DNA of 7,435 nucleotides, taken from the NCBI GenBank assembly GCA_016205055.1, contig JACQJK010000001.1, forward strand, positions 1-7,435, in the 5' to 3' direction. The first letter of the stretch is position 1; every line of letters starts with the position of its first letter. This document shows positions 1 through 5,818 of this stretch, piece by piece. The position numbers and the translations under genes are program-made. Under the pieces are notes generated by a model. It ran no database searches, had not been told where the DNA came from, and saw only the letters and a list, made by a program, of their open reading frames with translations. This DNA comes from Candidatus Doudnabacteria bacterium. GTDB lineage: Bacteria; Patescibacteriota; Doudnabacteria; UBA920; 2-01-FULL-50-11.

Positions 1-32
1 ATTTATAGTAGATTGAGAAAGTACAATCAACT

Positions 33-1148
33 ATGACACCCAACGGTAAAAGAAAGGTCTTCGTAGCGATGTCGGGAGGCGTTGACTCCTCGGTTGCGGC
101 TTATTTGCTGCGGCAAGACGGCTACCAGGTGACGGGGGTTTACATGAAGAACTGGTCGGAAGAAAGTTTTGGCGGGAAGTTTTCAAAGTATTGCCCGTGG
201 AAAAAAGATCTTGAGGACGTCCGCAAAGTATGTAAGCTATTAAAAATCCCGCTGCGGGTTTACAATTTCGAGCAGGAATATCGGAAAGAAATAATCGATC
301 AATTTTTCTACAACCAGCGCAGGGGACTGACTCCCAACCCTGACATTCTTTGCAACCGGGAAATAAAATTCGGCTTATTTTTGAAGCGAGCCCTGACAGA
401 GGGCGCGGATTATATTGCCACCGGCCATTATGCGAGAAAGATCGTACATCGCGCAGCGCACGGCACGGCTAAATTTTTTTTATCAACCGCTTCCGACCGG
501 AGGAAAGATCAAACGTATTTCTTGTGTTTATTGTCGCCAAGGCAAATCTCCAAGGCCCTTTTTCCGCTGGGAAATTATAAAAAACGACAAATCAGGAAAA
601 TCGCAAAAAATTTAAACTTCCCAAACGCAACCAAACCAGAGAGTATGGGAATTTGTTTTGTCGGCGAGGTTCCCATGATCGATTTTTTGAAAACCGCCGT
701 TAAGGAAAGGCCGGGGGACATTGTCACAAGTGAACAAAAAAAATTGGGTAAGCACATAGGATTGCCTTTTTACACAATCGGTCAAAGGAAAGGACTGCGA
801 CTTGCGGGAAGCAAGCCCTGGTTTGTGGTGGAAAAAGATATCCGCAAAAACCGCCTGGTTGTGGCTGCGGGTCCCGGAAACAAGGAGCTTTACAAAAAGT
901 CGCTAGCGGTGAAAAAATTAAATTTGCTGGTCCCCCTTGAGCGTATTTTGCGAAAAAAAATACTGGTTAGAACTCGGCATAGGCAACCGCTGCAGGAAGC
1001 CCGGTTGATTATGCTAAAAGGTCGTTTCCGGGTTAACTTTCGATCACTCCAGAGAGCCATTACGCCCGGTCAATACTGTGCTTTTTACCAGAGCGATCAT
1101 TTGGTGGGGGGAGGGGAGATAGCCCAAGCCGGGAACCGCGGAACTTGA
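33..1148 (+). CDS. mnmA: tRNA-specific 2-thiouridylase MnmA
   Basis: MnmA makes the 2-thio group of uridine 34 in the wobble position of Lys, Glu and Gln tRNAs. It adenylates the base with ATP and then transfers sulfur from a persulfide on the enzyme; it is cytoplasmic. The 371 residues match the usual length (about 360-370). Visible: the PP-loop SGGVDSS at 14-20, MKNW at 38-41, TPNPDILCNREIKF at 100-113 with the first catalytic cysteine C107, ATGHYARK at 129-136, MGICFVGE at 205-212 with the second catalytic cysteine C208, and the C-terminal motifs YTIGQRKG (247-254) and ITPGQ...GGGEI (343-363). Both cysteines and the nucleotide loop are intact, so the enzyme should be active. The ATG at 33 leaves a short lead before the PP-loop, as in the family; only a weak GAGAAAG lies upstream. 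The gene sits about 250 nt before the ribosomal operon and probably belongs to a separate transcript. Confidence 0.97.
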   Translation: MTPNGKRKVFVAMSGGVDSSVAAYLLRQDGYQVTGVYMKNWSEESFGGKFSKYCPWKKDLEDVRKVCKLLKIPLRVYNFEQEYRKEIIDQFFYNQRRGLTPNPDILCNREIKFGLFLKRALTEGADYIATGHYARKIVHRAAHGTAKFFLSTASDRRKDQTYFLCLLSPRQISKALFPLGNYKKRQIRKIAKNLNFPNATKPESMGICFVGEVPMIDFLKTAVKERPGDIVTSEQKKLGKHIGLPFYTIGQRKGLRLAGSKPWFVVEKDIRKNRLVVAAGPGNKELYKKSLAVKKLNLLVPLERILRKKILVRTRHRQPLQEARLIMLKGRFRVNFRSLQRAITPGQYCAFYQSDHLVGGGEIAQAGNRGT

Positions 1149-1160
1149 CCCATCCTTCGT

Positions 1161-1215
1161 CCGCTCCGCGGGACTTCGGAGGGCGGGGTTCATAAGTCCG
1201 CACGGTTTTTTCTTT
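1161..1215 (+). terminator. Candidate intrinsic terminator after mnmA, with an alternative hairpin
   Basis: Starting 20 nt after the mnmA stop, GCGGGACTT (1168-1176) can pair with AAGTCCGC (1194-1201) with one bulged G. The pair is followed by ACGG and a T-run (1206-1211, then CTTTA), which is terminator-like. A competing hairpin pairs CCGCTCCG (1161-1168) with CGGA and GCGG (1177-1180 and 1183-1186), leaving GG bulged. The two folds share bases and exclude each other. The simplest reading is the end of the mnmA transcript. The loop is long and the distance from stem to T-run is 4 nt, so efficiency is uncertain. Confidence 0.45.
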
Positions 1216-1252
1216 ATTGGCGTTTAGCCGTTTACATTATTCCCCTTGGCAC

Positions 1253-1300
1253 TTGACAGAAGTTTGCATTGATGGTAGCTTTATTGAGTAAAGTGATAAT
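1253..1300 (+). promoter_or_regulatory. Possible sigma-70-type promoter for the ribosomal operon
   Basis: A consensus TTGACA -35 lies at 1253-1258. At the ideal 17-nt spacing the -10 would be TAGCTT (1276-1281), which keeps only T, A and the last T. A better -10-like hexamer, GATAAT (1295-1300, preceded by T), lies further down, but its best -35 (TTGATG, 1269-1274) is 20 nt away. The position between a likely terminator and infA makes a promoter expected here; which elements are used is not clear from sequence. Confidence 0.4.
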
Positions 1301-1396
1301 TAACCTTCCGGGCGCGGCTTTTGTAAAAATTTAAAGACGCGCTAAGTGACAGCCCACAACATCGCCGCTCCACAAGAATTTGGGAAGAAAAATCCC

Positions 1397-1609
1397 GTGA
1401 AAAAAGACGCAATCGAACTAGAAGGCAAGGTCATTGAATCATTGCCCAACGCTCGTTTTCGGATCCAGCTCGATTCTGGTCAAATTATCTTAGGTCATGT
1501 AGCGGGAAGATTGCGCTTGTTCCACATTCGCATTCTTCCAGGCGACAGGGTGACCATCGAGGTGACACCCTACGATTTGACCAAAGGAAGAATTACACGT
1601 CGTTTCTAA
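1397..1609 (+). CDS. infA: Translation initiation factor IF-1
   Basis: IF-1 binds the A site of the 30S subunit during initiation and assists IF-2 and IF-3. The protein is one S1-like OB fold. The GTG at 1397 gives 70 residues, starting KKDAIELEGKV, which lines up with the usual short family start (about 72 residues). Conserved parts are IELEGKVIESLPN, FRIQLDSG, HIRILPGDRVTIEVTPYDL and the end KGRITRRF. An in-frame GTG at 1346 would add 17 residues (TAHNIAAPQEFGKKNP and the internal V). I prefer 1397 because of family length and the GGGAAG at 1382-1387, 9 nt before the codon; little ribosome-binding signal precedes 1346. The longer form cannot be excluded, since N-terminal extensions occur on other proteins of this operon. 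It is the first gene of the alpha operon here and is followed by rpmJ 61 nt later. Confidence 0.93.
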   Translation: MKKDAIELEGKVIESLPNARFRIQLDSGQIILGHVAGRLRLFHIRILPGDRVTIEVTPYDLTKGRITRRF

Positions 1610-1615
1610 TCATGT

Positions 1616-1642
1616 TCTTGGTGAATGTGCCAAGATATTTTT
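1616..1642 (+). promoter_or_regulatory. Small hairpin plus T-run between infA and rpmJ, possible attenuator
   Basis: TCTTGG (1616-1621) pairs with CCAAGA (1630-1635), with an 8-nt loop, directly followed by TATTTTTG (1636-1643). The form is that of a weak intrinsic terminator in the only sizeable gap of the early operon. The stem has just 6 bp with three G-C pairs, so it would at most partly attenuate transcription. A chance origin is possible. Confidence 0.25.
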
Positions 1643-1670
1643 GTTTGCAAGAATAAGAAGTTGCTTATCT

Positions 1671-1784
1671 ATGAAGGTACGATCGAGCGTAAAAAAGATG
1701 TGTCAAAAGTGCAAGGTAGTCAAGAGGAAAGGGGTTGTAAGGATCATCTGTGAAAATCCTAAACACAAGCAAAGACAAGGATGA
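1671..1784 (+). CDS. rpmJ: 50S ribosomal protein L36 (bL36)
   Basis: This short gene encodes 37 residues, beginning MKVRSSVKKMCQKCKVV and ending ENPKHKQRQG, close to the standard bacterial L36 in both length and sequence. L36 is a small zinc-ribbon protein that binds 23S rRNA in the large subunit. All four zinc ligands of the zinc-binding form are present: C11, C14, C27 and H32. The start is unambiguous from the family N-terminus; a weak AAGAAG lies about 10 nt upstream within a small ATAAG/CTTAT stem. The stop is TGA (1782-1784). Its place between infA and rpsM is the classical alpha-operon order. Confidence 0.97.
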   Translation: MKVRSSVKKMCQKCKVVKRKGVVRIICENPKHKQRQG

Positions 1785-1823
1785 TAATTCAATTTTTAAT
1801 TTCTAAGCCGGAATTTCCAAAAC

Positions 1824-2213
1824 ATGGTTAGAATTTCTGGAGTAAACCTTCCTCCGAATAAAAGAGTGGAAGCCGCTCTGCCGTTGATTTACGGCATAGG
1901 ATTCCCCTTGTCCAGAAAAATTTTAAAAGCGATTGAAGTGAATCCGAACAAAAAAACGGCTGACCTGACTGAAGAAGAACAGAATCGTTTGCGAAACTAC
2001 ATCGACAAAAATTTCAAGCTTGAAGGGCAGCTGCGACAGGAAATTTTAATGAACATTAAACTGCTAAAAGAGATCGGGGCTTATCGAGGAACCAGACACG
2101 CCCGGGGATTGCCGGTCCGCGGTCAGCGTACCCGCACGAACTCGCGAACCAGACGGGGCAATGTCAGGAGAACCATGGGTTCAGGCAGGCGGGCTTCGGC
2201 GGAAAAGACCTAA
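1824..2213 (+). CDS. rpsM: 30S ribosomal protein S13 (uS13)
   Basis: S13 sits in the head of the small subunit, forms bridges to the large subunit (L5) and touches P-site tRNA with its basic tail. The 129 residues are slightly longer than the usual 118-125. Visible: the start MVRISGVNLPPNKRVEAALPLIYGIG (residues 1-26), the helix-two-turn-helix region (about 28-62), and the conserved YRGTRHARGLPVRGQRTRTNSRTRRG (87-112), followed by a basic tail ending SAEKT. The ATG matches the family start exactly. No good Shine-Dalgarno precedes it; the 39-nt gap after rpmJ carries only a GGAATTTCC palindrome. Confidence 0.97.
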   Translation: MVRISGVNLPPNKRVEAALPLIYGIGFPLSRKILKAIEVNPNKKTADLTEEEQNRLRNYIDKNFKLEGQLRQEILMNIKLLKEIGAYRGTRHARGLPVRGQRTRTNSRTRRGNVRRTMGSGRRASAEKT

Positions 2214-2239
2214 TCATTTGAAAGTGAGAACGAAGTTGA

Positions 2240-2677
2240 ATGGGTGAGCAAAAAGTCAAAACACTTGCCGGAGACGAACTAAAAGCGCCAACCGTCCTGT
2301 CGCCCGCTTCGGCGCGTAAAAAATCAAAAAAGTTTTCCAAGGGCAGGATATCCATTCATTCCAGTTACAACAACACTATAATGACTCTTACCGATCCGGC
2401 GGGAATGGTGGCCACCTGGACGTCTGCGGGGATGATCGGTTTTAAGGGTTCAAAAAAATCCACACCGTACGCCTCGCAAAAAACAATGGAAGAGATGGTG
2501 CGAAGAATGCGCGAGATAGGCGTTTCCGAGGTCGACGTCTTTATCCAAGGAGTCGGAACAGGACGCGAATCTGCCATCCGGTCGCTAACCTCCTCGGGAA
2601 TCCTTGTTAAATCAATCCGCGACAAAACCCCAATACCCCATGGGGGAGTAAGGCCGAAAAAACCCCGTCGCGTATAA
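2240..2677 (+). CDS. rpsK: 30S ribosomal protein S11 (uS11)
   Basis: S11 lies on the platform of the 30S subunit near the mRNA exit, with S7 and S18. The core (from about residue 34) is typical: GRISIHSSYNNTIMTLTDPAG, SAGMIGFKGSKKSTPYASQ (62-80), GVGTGRESAIRSL (104-116) and SIRDKTPIPHGGVRPKKPRRV at the end. The protein has 145 residues against about 129; the surplus is an N-terminal extension with a basic stretch (ARKKSKKFSKG, 25-35). I see no good alternative start between 2240 and the conserved core, so the extension is probably translated. Odd: the usual C-terminal PHNGCRP motif reads PHGGVRP, replacing the Asn that is known to form isoaspartate in E. coli S11. It follows rpsM by 26 nt without a clear Shine-Dalgarno. 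Confidence 0.97.
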   Translation: MGEQKVKTLAGDELKAPTVLSPASARKKSKKFSKGRISIHSSYNNTIMTLTDPAGMVATWTSAGMIGFKGSKKSTPYASQKTMEEMVRRMREIGVSEVDVFIQGVGTGRESAIRSLTSSGILVKSIRDKTPIPHGGVRPKKPRRV

Positions 2678-2685
2678 ACTACTTT

Positions 2686-2758
2686 AACCTATTTAAAAAC
2701 AATTTTTAAGACGATCTGCCTTTGGCACGACAGGCAAAAAGGATTTTTAAAATAGGTT
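2686..2758 (+). promoter_or_regulatory. Structured rpsD leader that can sequester the ribosome binding site
   Basis: AACCTATTTAAAAA (2686-2699) and TTTTTAAAATAGGTT (2744-2758) form a 14-bp inverted repeat with one bulged A (2749). The apical part contains a further TGCCT/AGGCA stem (2718-2722 and 2735-2739). The 3' arm contains AATAGGTT, the only Shine-Dalgarno-like sequence before the S4 start at 2770, so the fold would hide it. S4 is the known translational repressor of alpha-operon genes in E. coli and of its own rpsD mRNA in Bacillus. An S4 or structure-based control element is therefore a reasonable inference, but no known S4 target motif was matched. Confidence 0.5.
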
Positions 2759-2769
2759 CTTACTTTGTT

Positions 2770-3378
2770 ATGGCAACTTACATTGGTCCGAAATCTCGAA
2801 AATCAAGGCGGGTTGGGGCGAAACTTTTCCCCAAAGACGATCGGATTTTTACAAAGCGCAATTTCCCTCCGGGGATGCACTTACAGCGCCGGAGACGACT
2901 TTCAGGATTCGCTCAGCAGTTACTTGAGAAGCAGAAGGCAAAGTGGATGTATGGAATTTTTGAGAAGCAATTTCGGCGATATTATCGCGAGGCAATGAAA
3001 AAATCTGGGGAAACCGGAGTGGTGTTAATGCAGCTATTGGAAACTAGATTGGATAATGTGGTATACCGTTTGGGATTGGCTCAAACTCGGCCGCAAGCCA
3101 GGCAGCTGGTTTCACACGGTTTTTTTAACGTCAATGGAAAAAAAGTCAACATTCCTTCATTTGCTTTGAAACCAGGTGACCTGGTCAGCGTCATTCCCAA
3201 AAAACTGGAATCAAAATTTTTTCAAACACAAAAATCGATCCTGGCTAACTACCAGCCGCCGGTTTGGCTTGAACTCAATATTAAAGACTTTGGCGGGAAG
3301 GTAATCGCCGTACCCCAAGCAGGCGACCTGGAGCAGTTAGTTAATCCGCAGTTAATCATCGAACATTATTCGCGTTAG
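2770..3378 (+). CDS. rpsD: 30S ribosomal protein S4 (uS4)
   Basis: S4 is a primary 16S rRNA binder that starts assembly of the 30S body and lines the mRNA entry site. Starting at the ATG at 2770 gives 202 residues (E. coli has 206) and the standard N-terminus MATYIGPKSRKSRRVG. A TTG at 2722 would add 16 residues lying inside a strong inverted repeat, so I reject it. The S4 RNA-binding domain is visible at about 92-142 (RLDNVVYRLGLAQTRPQARQ ... GDLVSV), and the C-terminus ends in the characteristic IIEHYSR. There is no cysteine at all, so this is the zinc-free form of S4. The only ribosome-binding candidate is AGGT about 13 nt upstream. Confidence 0.97.
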   Translation: MATYIGPKSRKSRRVGAKLFPKDDRIFTKRNFPPGMHLQRRRRLSGFAQQLLEKQKAKWMYGIFEKQFRRYYREAMKKSGETGVVLMQLLETRLDNVVYRLGLAQTRPQARQLVSHGFFNVNGKKVNIPSFALKPGDLVSVIPKKLESKFFQTQKSILANYQPPVWLELNIKDFGGKVIAVPQAGDLEQLVNPQLIIEHYSR

Positions 3379-3400
3379 AAAATAAACTTTAACACGTACA

Positions 3401-4375
3401 ATGAATATGGAAGCAATACCACTCCCCAAAAATTGCAAATTTATTGAAGAGCAGGGAAATAAATCAGTATTTGTTTTAGAGCCGTGCTACCCAGGTTACG
3501 GAGTAACGATCGGCAACGCGATTAGACGGGTATTACTGTCCTCTTTGCCGGGCGCCGCGGTAACCGCAATTAAAATAAAGGGCGTTGACCACGAATTCTC
3601 GACCATCCCCAACGTCAAAGAAGACGTAGTTGAGATCATCCTGAATATCAAACAGCTCTGTTTGAAAAGCCATTCGCAAGAACCGGTTCGGGTGAGTTTG
3701 AAGGCCAAGGGAGAAAAAAAAGTAACTGCCGCGATGATTGAAAAAAACGATCAAATCGAAATTGTACATCCCGACCTGCACATTGCCACTTTAGACGGGA
3801 AGGGTGCGGAATTGGACATGGAGTTGAATGTTGAACAAGGTCGAGGATACGTTACCGTTGAGGCAAGAGAAGATGAAAGAATGGAAATTGGCATGATCGC
3901 CATCGACGCGATCTTCACGCCTATTAGAAATGTCAATTTTTCGGTAGAGAACGTTCGCGTCGGGAAAATGACCAATTATGACAAGCTGACCATGCATATC
4001 GTCACAAATGGAACTATCACGGGTCGGGAAGCATTAGACGCGGCGGCGCGAATAGCGGTTGATCACTTTCAATTGCTCTTAAAAGAGAACTTCGAAACTG
4101 CCGAAGAGCCAGCAACCGAAATAAGCGTTCCCGTAACTCCGGCGGAAGAACCCGTGCCCGAGCAGAAATCCGATGCAGGTTTGGAAACAAGCGTGAATGT
4201 GGCTAGTGAGCTTTTGCCCCTGAACCTTTCCAAGCGGTCCTATAACGCTTTGGTGAAAAATAAGATTACGAGAGTTGAGCAACTCAAAAAACTCACAGAA
4301 AATGAATTAAGACAATTTCGAGGATTAGGCACCAAATCGATAGAGGAAGTTCTGCAAGTCATAGCTAAACTTTGA
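3401..4375 (+). CDS. rpoA: DNA-directed RNA polymerase subunit alpha
   Basis: Alpha dimerises to start RNA polymerase assembly, and its C-terminal domain reads upstream promoter DNA and activators. The 324 residues compare with 329 in E. coli. The N-terminal domain covers about 1-232 with YGVTIGNAIRRVLLSS (33-48), FSTIPNVKEDVVEIILNIK (66-84) and the dimer region ending in ALDAAARIAVDHFQLL. A Pro/Glu-rich linker (232-268) leads to the C-terminal domain (270-324). There, R279, N282, G310, K312 and S313 align with E. coli R265, N268, G296, K298 and S299, which contact UP elements, so DNA binding should be retained. ATG 3401 or the in-frame ATG 3407 could be used; no Shine-Dalgarno decides it. 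The stop (TGA) lies 3 nt before rplQ. Confidence 0.98.
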   Translation: MNMEAIPLPKNCKFIEEQGNKSVFVLEPCYPGYGVTIGNAIRRVLLSSLPGAAVTAIKIKGVDHEFSTIPNVKEDVVEIILNIKQLCLKSHSQEPVRVSLKAKGEKKVTAAMIEKNDQIEIVHPDLHIATLDGKGAELDMELNVEQGRGYVTVEAREDERMEIGMIAIDAIFTPIRNVNFSVENVRVGKMTNYDKLTMHIVTNGTITGREALDAAARIAVDHFQLLLKENFETAEEPATEISVPVTPAEEPVPEQKSDAGLETSVNVASELLPLNLSKRSYNALVKNKITRVEQLKKLTENELRQFRGLGTKSIEEVLQVIAKL

Positions 4376-4378
4376 TTC

Positions 4379-4720
4379 ATGCGTCACCGGAAGAAAAGAA
4401 GTTTAAAAAGGGGACATGACCAAAGCCGAAGATTGTTAAAGACTATGTCGGCGTCTTTAATTTTGTACGAAAAAATTACGACAACCGGCAAAAAGGCAAA
4501 ATTGATTAAGTCAGAAGTGGAAAAGCTGATCACAAAAGGCAAAACCGATACACTGCATTCAAAAAGAATGCTCTTTGCCCGACTGCCCAAGAACGCCGCA
4601 AAAAAAGTTTTTGAGATTTTAGGACCAAAATATCGAGACCGAGCCGGTGGCTACGTCCGTTTAGCTCGAGTCGGAGTTCATAAAGATAGAACAAGTAAAG
4701 TTCGCCTCGAACTGATATGA
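4379..4720 (+). CDS. rplQ: 50S ribosomal protein L17 (bL17)
   Basis: L17 binds 23S rRNA near the peptide exit tunnel opening. The 113 residues are slightly below the usual 115-130. Family marks are the N-terminus MRHRKKRSLKRGHDQSRRLL, ITTTGKKAKLIKSEVEKLIT (33-52), the FARL segment, and RAGGYVRLARVG (88-99). The usual acidic or Lys-rich C-terminal tail is absent; the protein ends VRLELI. The ATG is 3 nt after the rpoA stop and the reading frame overlaps rplM by 4 nt, so translation is probably coupled across rpoA-rplQ-rplM. Confidence 0.97.
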   Translation: MRHRKKRSLKRGHDQSRRLLKTMSASLILYEKITTTGKKAKLIKSEVEKLITKGKTDTLHSKRMLFARLPKNAAKKVFEILGPKYRDRAGGYVRLARVGVHKDRTSKVRLELI

Positions 4721-5142
4721 AAACGGTTAAGCCCCTAAAAGTCCAAAGCACCGACCGAAAATGGTATGAAGTCGATTTGTCGCAAGCTCCCCTTGGCAGA
4801 GCAAGCTCAAAAATCGCAACCCTACTTACTGGGAAGCATAAAGTTTCTTACGCGCCATATTTAGACGCGGGAGATTATGTAGTGGCTGTCAACTCGCTAA
4901 AAATCCAATTAACTGGTAATAAACTTTCACAAAAAAAATATCACCACTTTTCCGGTTACCCGGGCGGACTAAAGACCACCCCTGCACTTAAACTCATGGA
5001 AACCAGGCCTGACTTCGTCGTTCGTCATGCCGTACGAGGTATGCTGCCAAAAAATAAATTGAGAAAAATCTGGCTATCTCGGCTGAAGATTGTTAATGAC
5101 ACCATGCATTCATTTAAAATTGATAGTCAAATCACCATCTAG
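4717..5142 (+). CDS. rplM: 50S ribosomal protein L13 (uL13)
   Basis: L13 is an early assembly protein of the large subunit bound to 23S rRNA domain II. The 141 residues match the family (about 142). Visible: WYEVDLSQAPLGRASSKIATLL (16-37), GDYVVAVN (52-59), LTGNKLSQKKYHHFSGYPGG (65-84), and AVRGMLPKNKL (105-115). The usual DA.G..LGR reads DLSQAPLGR. The start ATG overlaps the rplQ stop (ATGA at 4717-4720), a classic coupled arrangement. rplM-rpsI is a universal bacterial pair, here fused to the end of the alpha operon. Confidence 0.97.
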   Translation: MKTVKPLKVQSTDRKWYEVDLSQAPLGRASSKIATLLTGKHKVSYAPYLDAGDYVVAVNSLKIQLTGNKLSQKKYHHFSGYPGGLKTTPALKLMETRPDFVVRHAVRGMLPKNKLRKIWLSRLKIVNDTMHSFKIDSQITI

Positions 5143-5144
5143 TT

Positions 5145-5705
5145 ATGATCCGAAAAGCATCCCCAACACAGGGTGAAAAAAAAGCGCCCAAAAAAAGGGG
5201 TCGTCCCAGAAAGACGATTGCGATTTCTGTTCCAGCGAGTTCAGACAATATCCAGATTGAGCAAGAGCCCGAAACCAGAGAGCTGCCTGAACGTGCCCCA
5301 AAGGCGTCTGCCAGCATGGGCAAATACCGTTATGCTATCGGCCGCAGAAAAACCGCGGTCGCCCGAGTGCGGCTGTTTGACGCACCAGGTACTATTGTTG
5401 TTAATTTTCAAGAGCTGCCAAAATATTTTCAGACCAAAACGCAGCAAAAAATTTTGCTGGCTCCGCTGAATTTATTGGGCATCGAGGGGAAGCTGACAGC
5501 CCAAATATATATCTACGGGGGAGGAAAGCAAGCTCAAGCCGAAGCTGGGCGACTCGCCCTTGCTCGGGCTTTGCTGTTGCGCAACCCCGAGGACAGGCCA
5601 ACTTTAAAAAAATCTGGTTTTTTAACACGTGACTCGCGCGTAAAGGAACGCAAGAAACCGGGATTAAAGCGAGCGCGACGCGGCCCTCAATGGGCCAAGC
5701 GCTAG
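5145..5705 (+). CDS. rpsI: 30S ribosomal protein S9 (uS9) with long N-terminal extension
   Basis: S9 sits in the 30S head; its basic C-terminal tail reaches the P-site tRNA. The S9 domain runs from about residue 58 (GKYRYAIGRRKTAVARVRLF) through IYIYGGGKQAQAEAGRLALARALL (121-144) to RPTLKKSGFLTRDSRVKERKKPGLKRARRGPQWAKR. Total length is 186 against the usual 130. The first 57 residues are low in complexity: a basic part with KKRGRPRK (16-23), which fits the AT-hook pattern, then an acidic stretch (QIEQEPETRELPE). ATG 5145 is 2 nt after the rplM stop and keeps the frame open; ATG 5316 would give a standard 129-residue S9 but leave a 173-nt gap in a tightly packed operon. I favour the long form, though less firmly than the gene identity. 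Confidence 0.95.
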   Translation: MIRKASPTQGEKKAPKKRGRPRKTIAISVPASSDNIQIEQEPETRELPERAPKASASMGKYRYAIGRRKTAVARVRLFDAPGTIVVNFQELPKYFQTKTQQKILLAPLNLLGIEGKLTAQIYIYGGGKQAQAEAGRLALARALLLRNPEDRPTLKKSGFLTRDSRVKERKKPGLKRARRGPQWAKR

Positions 5706-5773
5706 CTTGAATCATTGTAAGCGAGCCATTTTATGGCGAGTCGAATCGGTGGGCAAAGAGATAATTAGGGAAA

Positions 5774-5818
5774 CAAAACAACCCCGTCTCGAGCGTGTCG
5801 AGAGGCGGGGTTGTTTTG
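5774..5818. terminator. Bidirectional intrinsic terminator between rpsI and rnpB
   Basis: A 19-bp stem pairs 5774-5792 (CAAAACAACCCCGTCTCGA) with 5798-5818, leaving GG bulged at 5804-5805 and a 5-nt loop GCGTG. On the + strand the distal arm ends in TTGTTTTGCTT after CGGGG; on the minus strand it ends in TTGTTTTGTTT. Both directions thus have a GC-rich core followed by a U-rich tail. It closes the ribosomal operon from the left and rnpB from the right, and abuts the P1 helix of rnpB directly. The 68 nt between rpsI and this stem hold only a small GCCAT/ATGGC hairpin (5725-5737). Confidence 0.9.

Noticed and set aside
2722..2769. A TTG start giving S4 sixteen extra residues
   Set aside because: The family N-terminus begins at ATG 2770, and the 48 nt in question lie within the loop and arm of a strong inverted repeat, more typical of an untranslated leader.
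3496..3997. Several minus-strand open frames antisense to rpoA
   Set aside because: They overlap a clearly conserved gene, lack recognisable domains and look like frame shadows.
5725..5755. A tRNA-like stretch (GTCGAATC after a small stem) behind rpsI
   Set aside because: No acceptor stem, anticodon arm or proper TTCGAATC T-loop can be built around it; it is only a short GCCAT/ATGGC hairpin.
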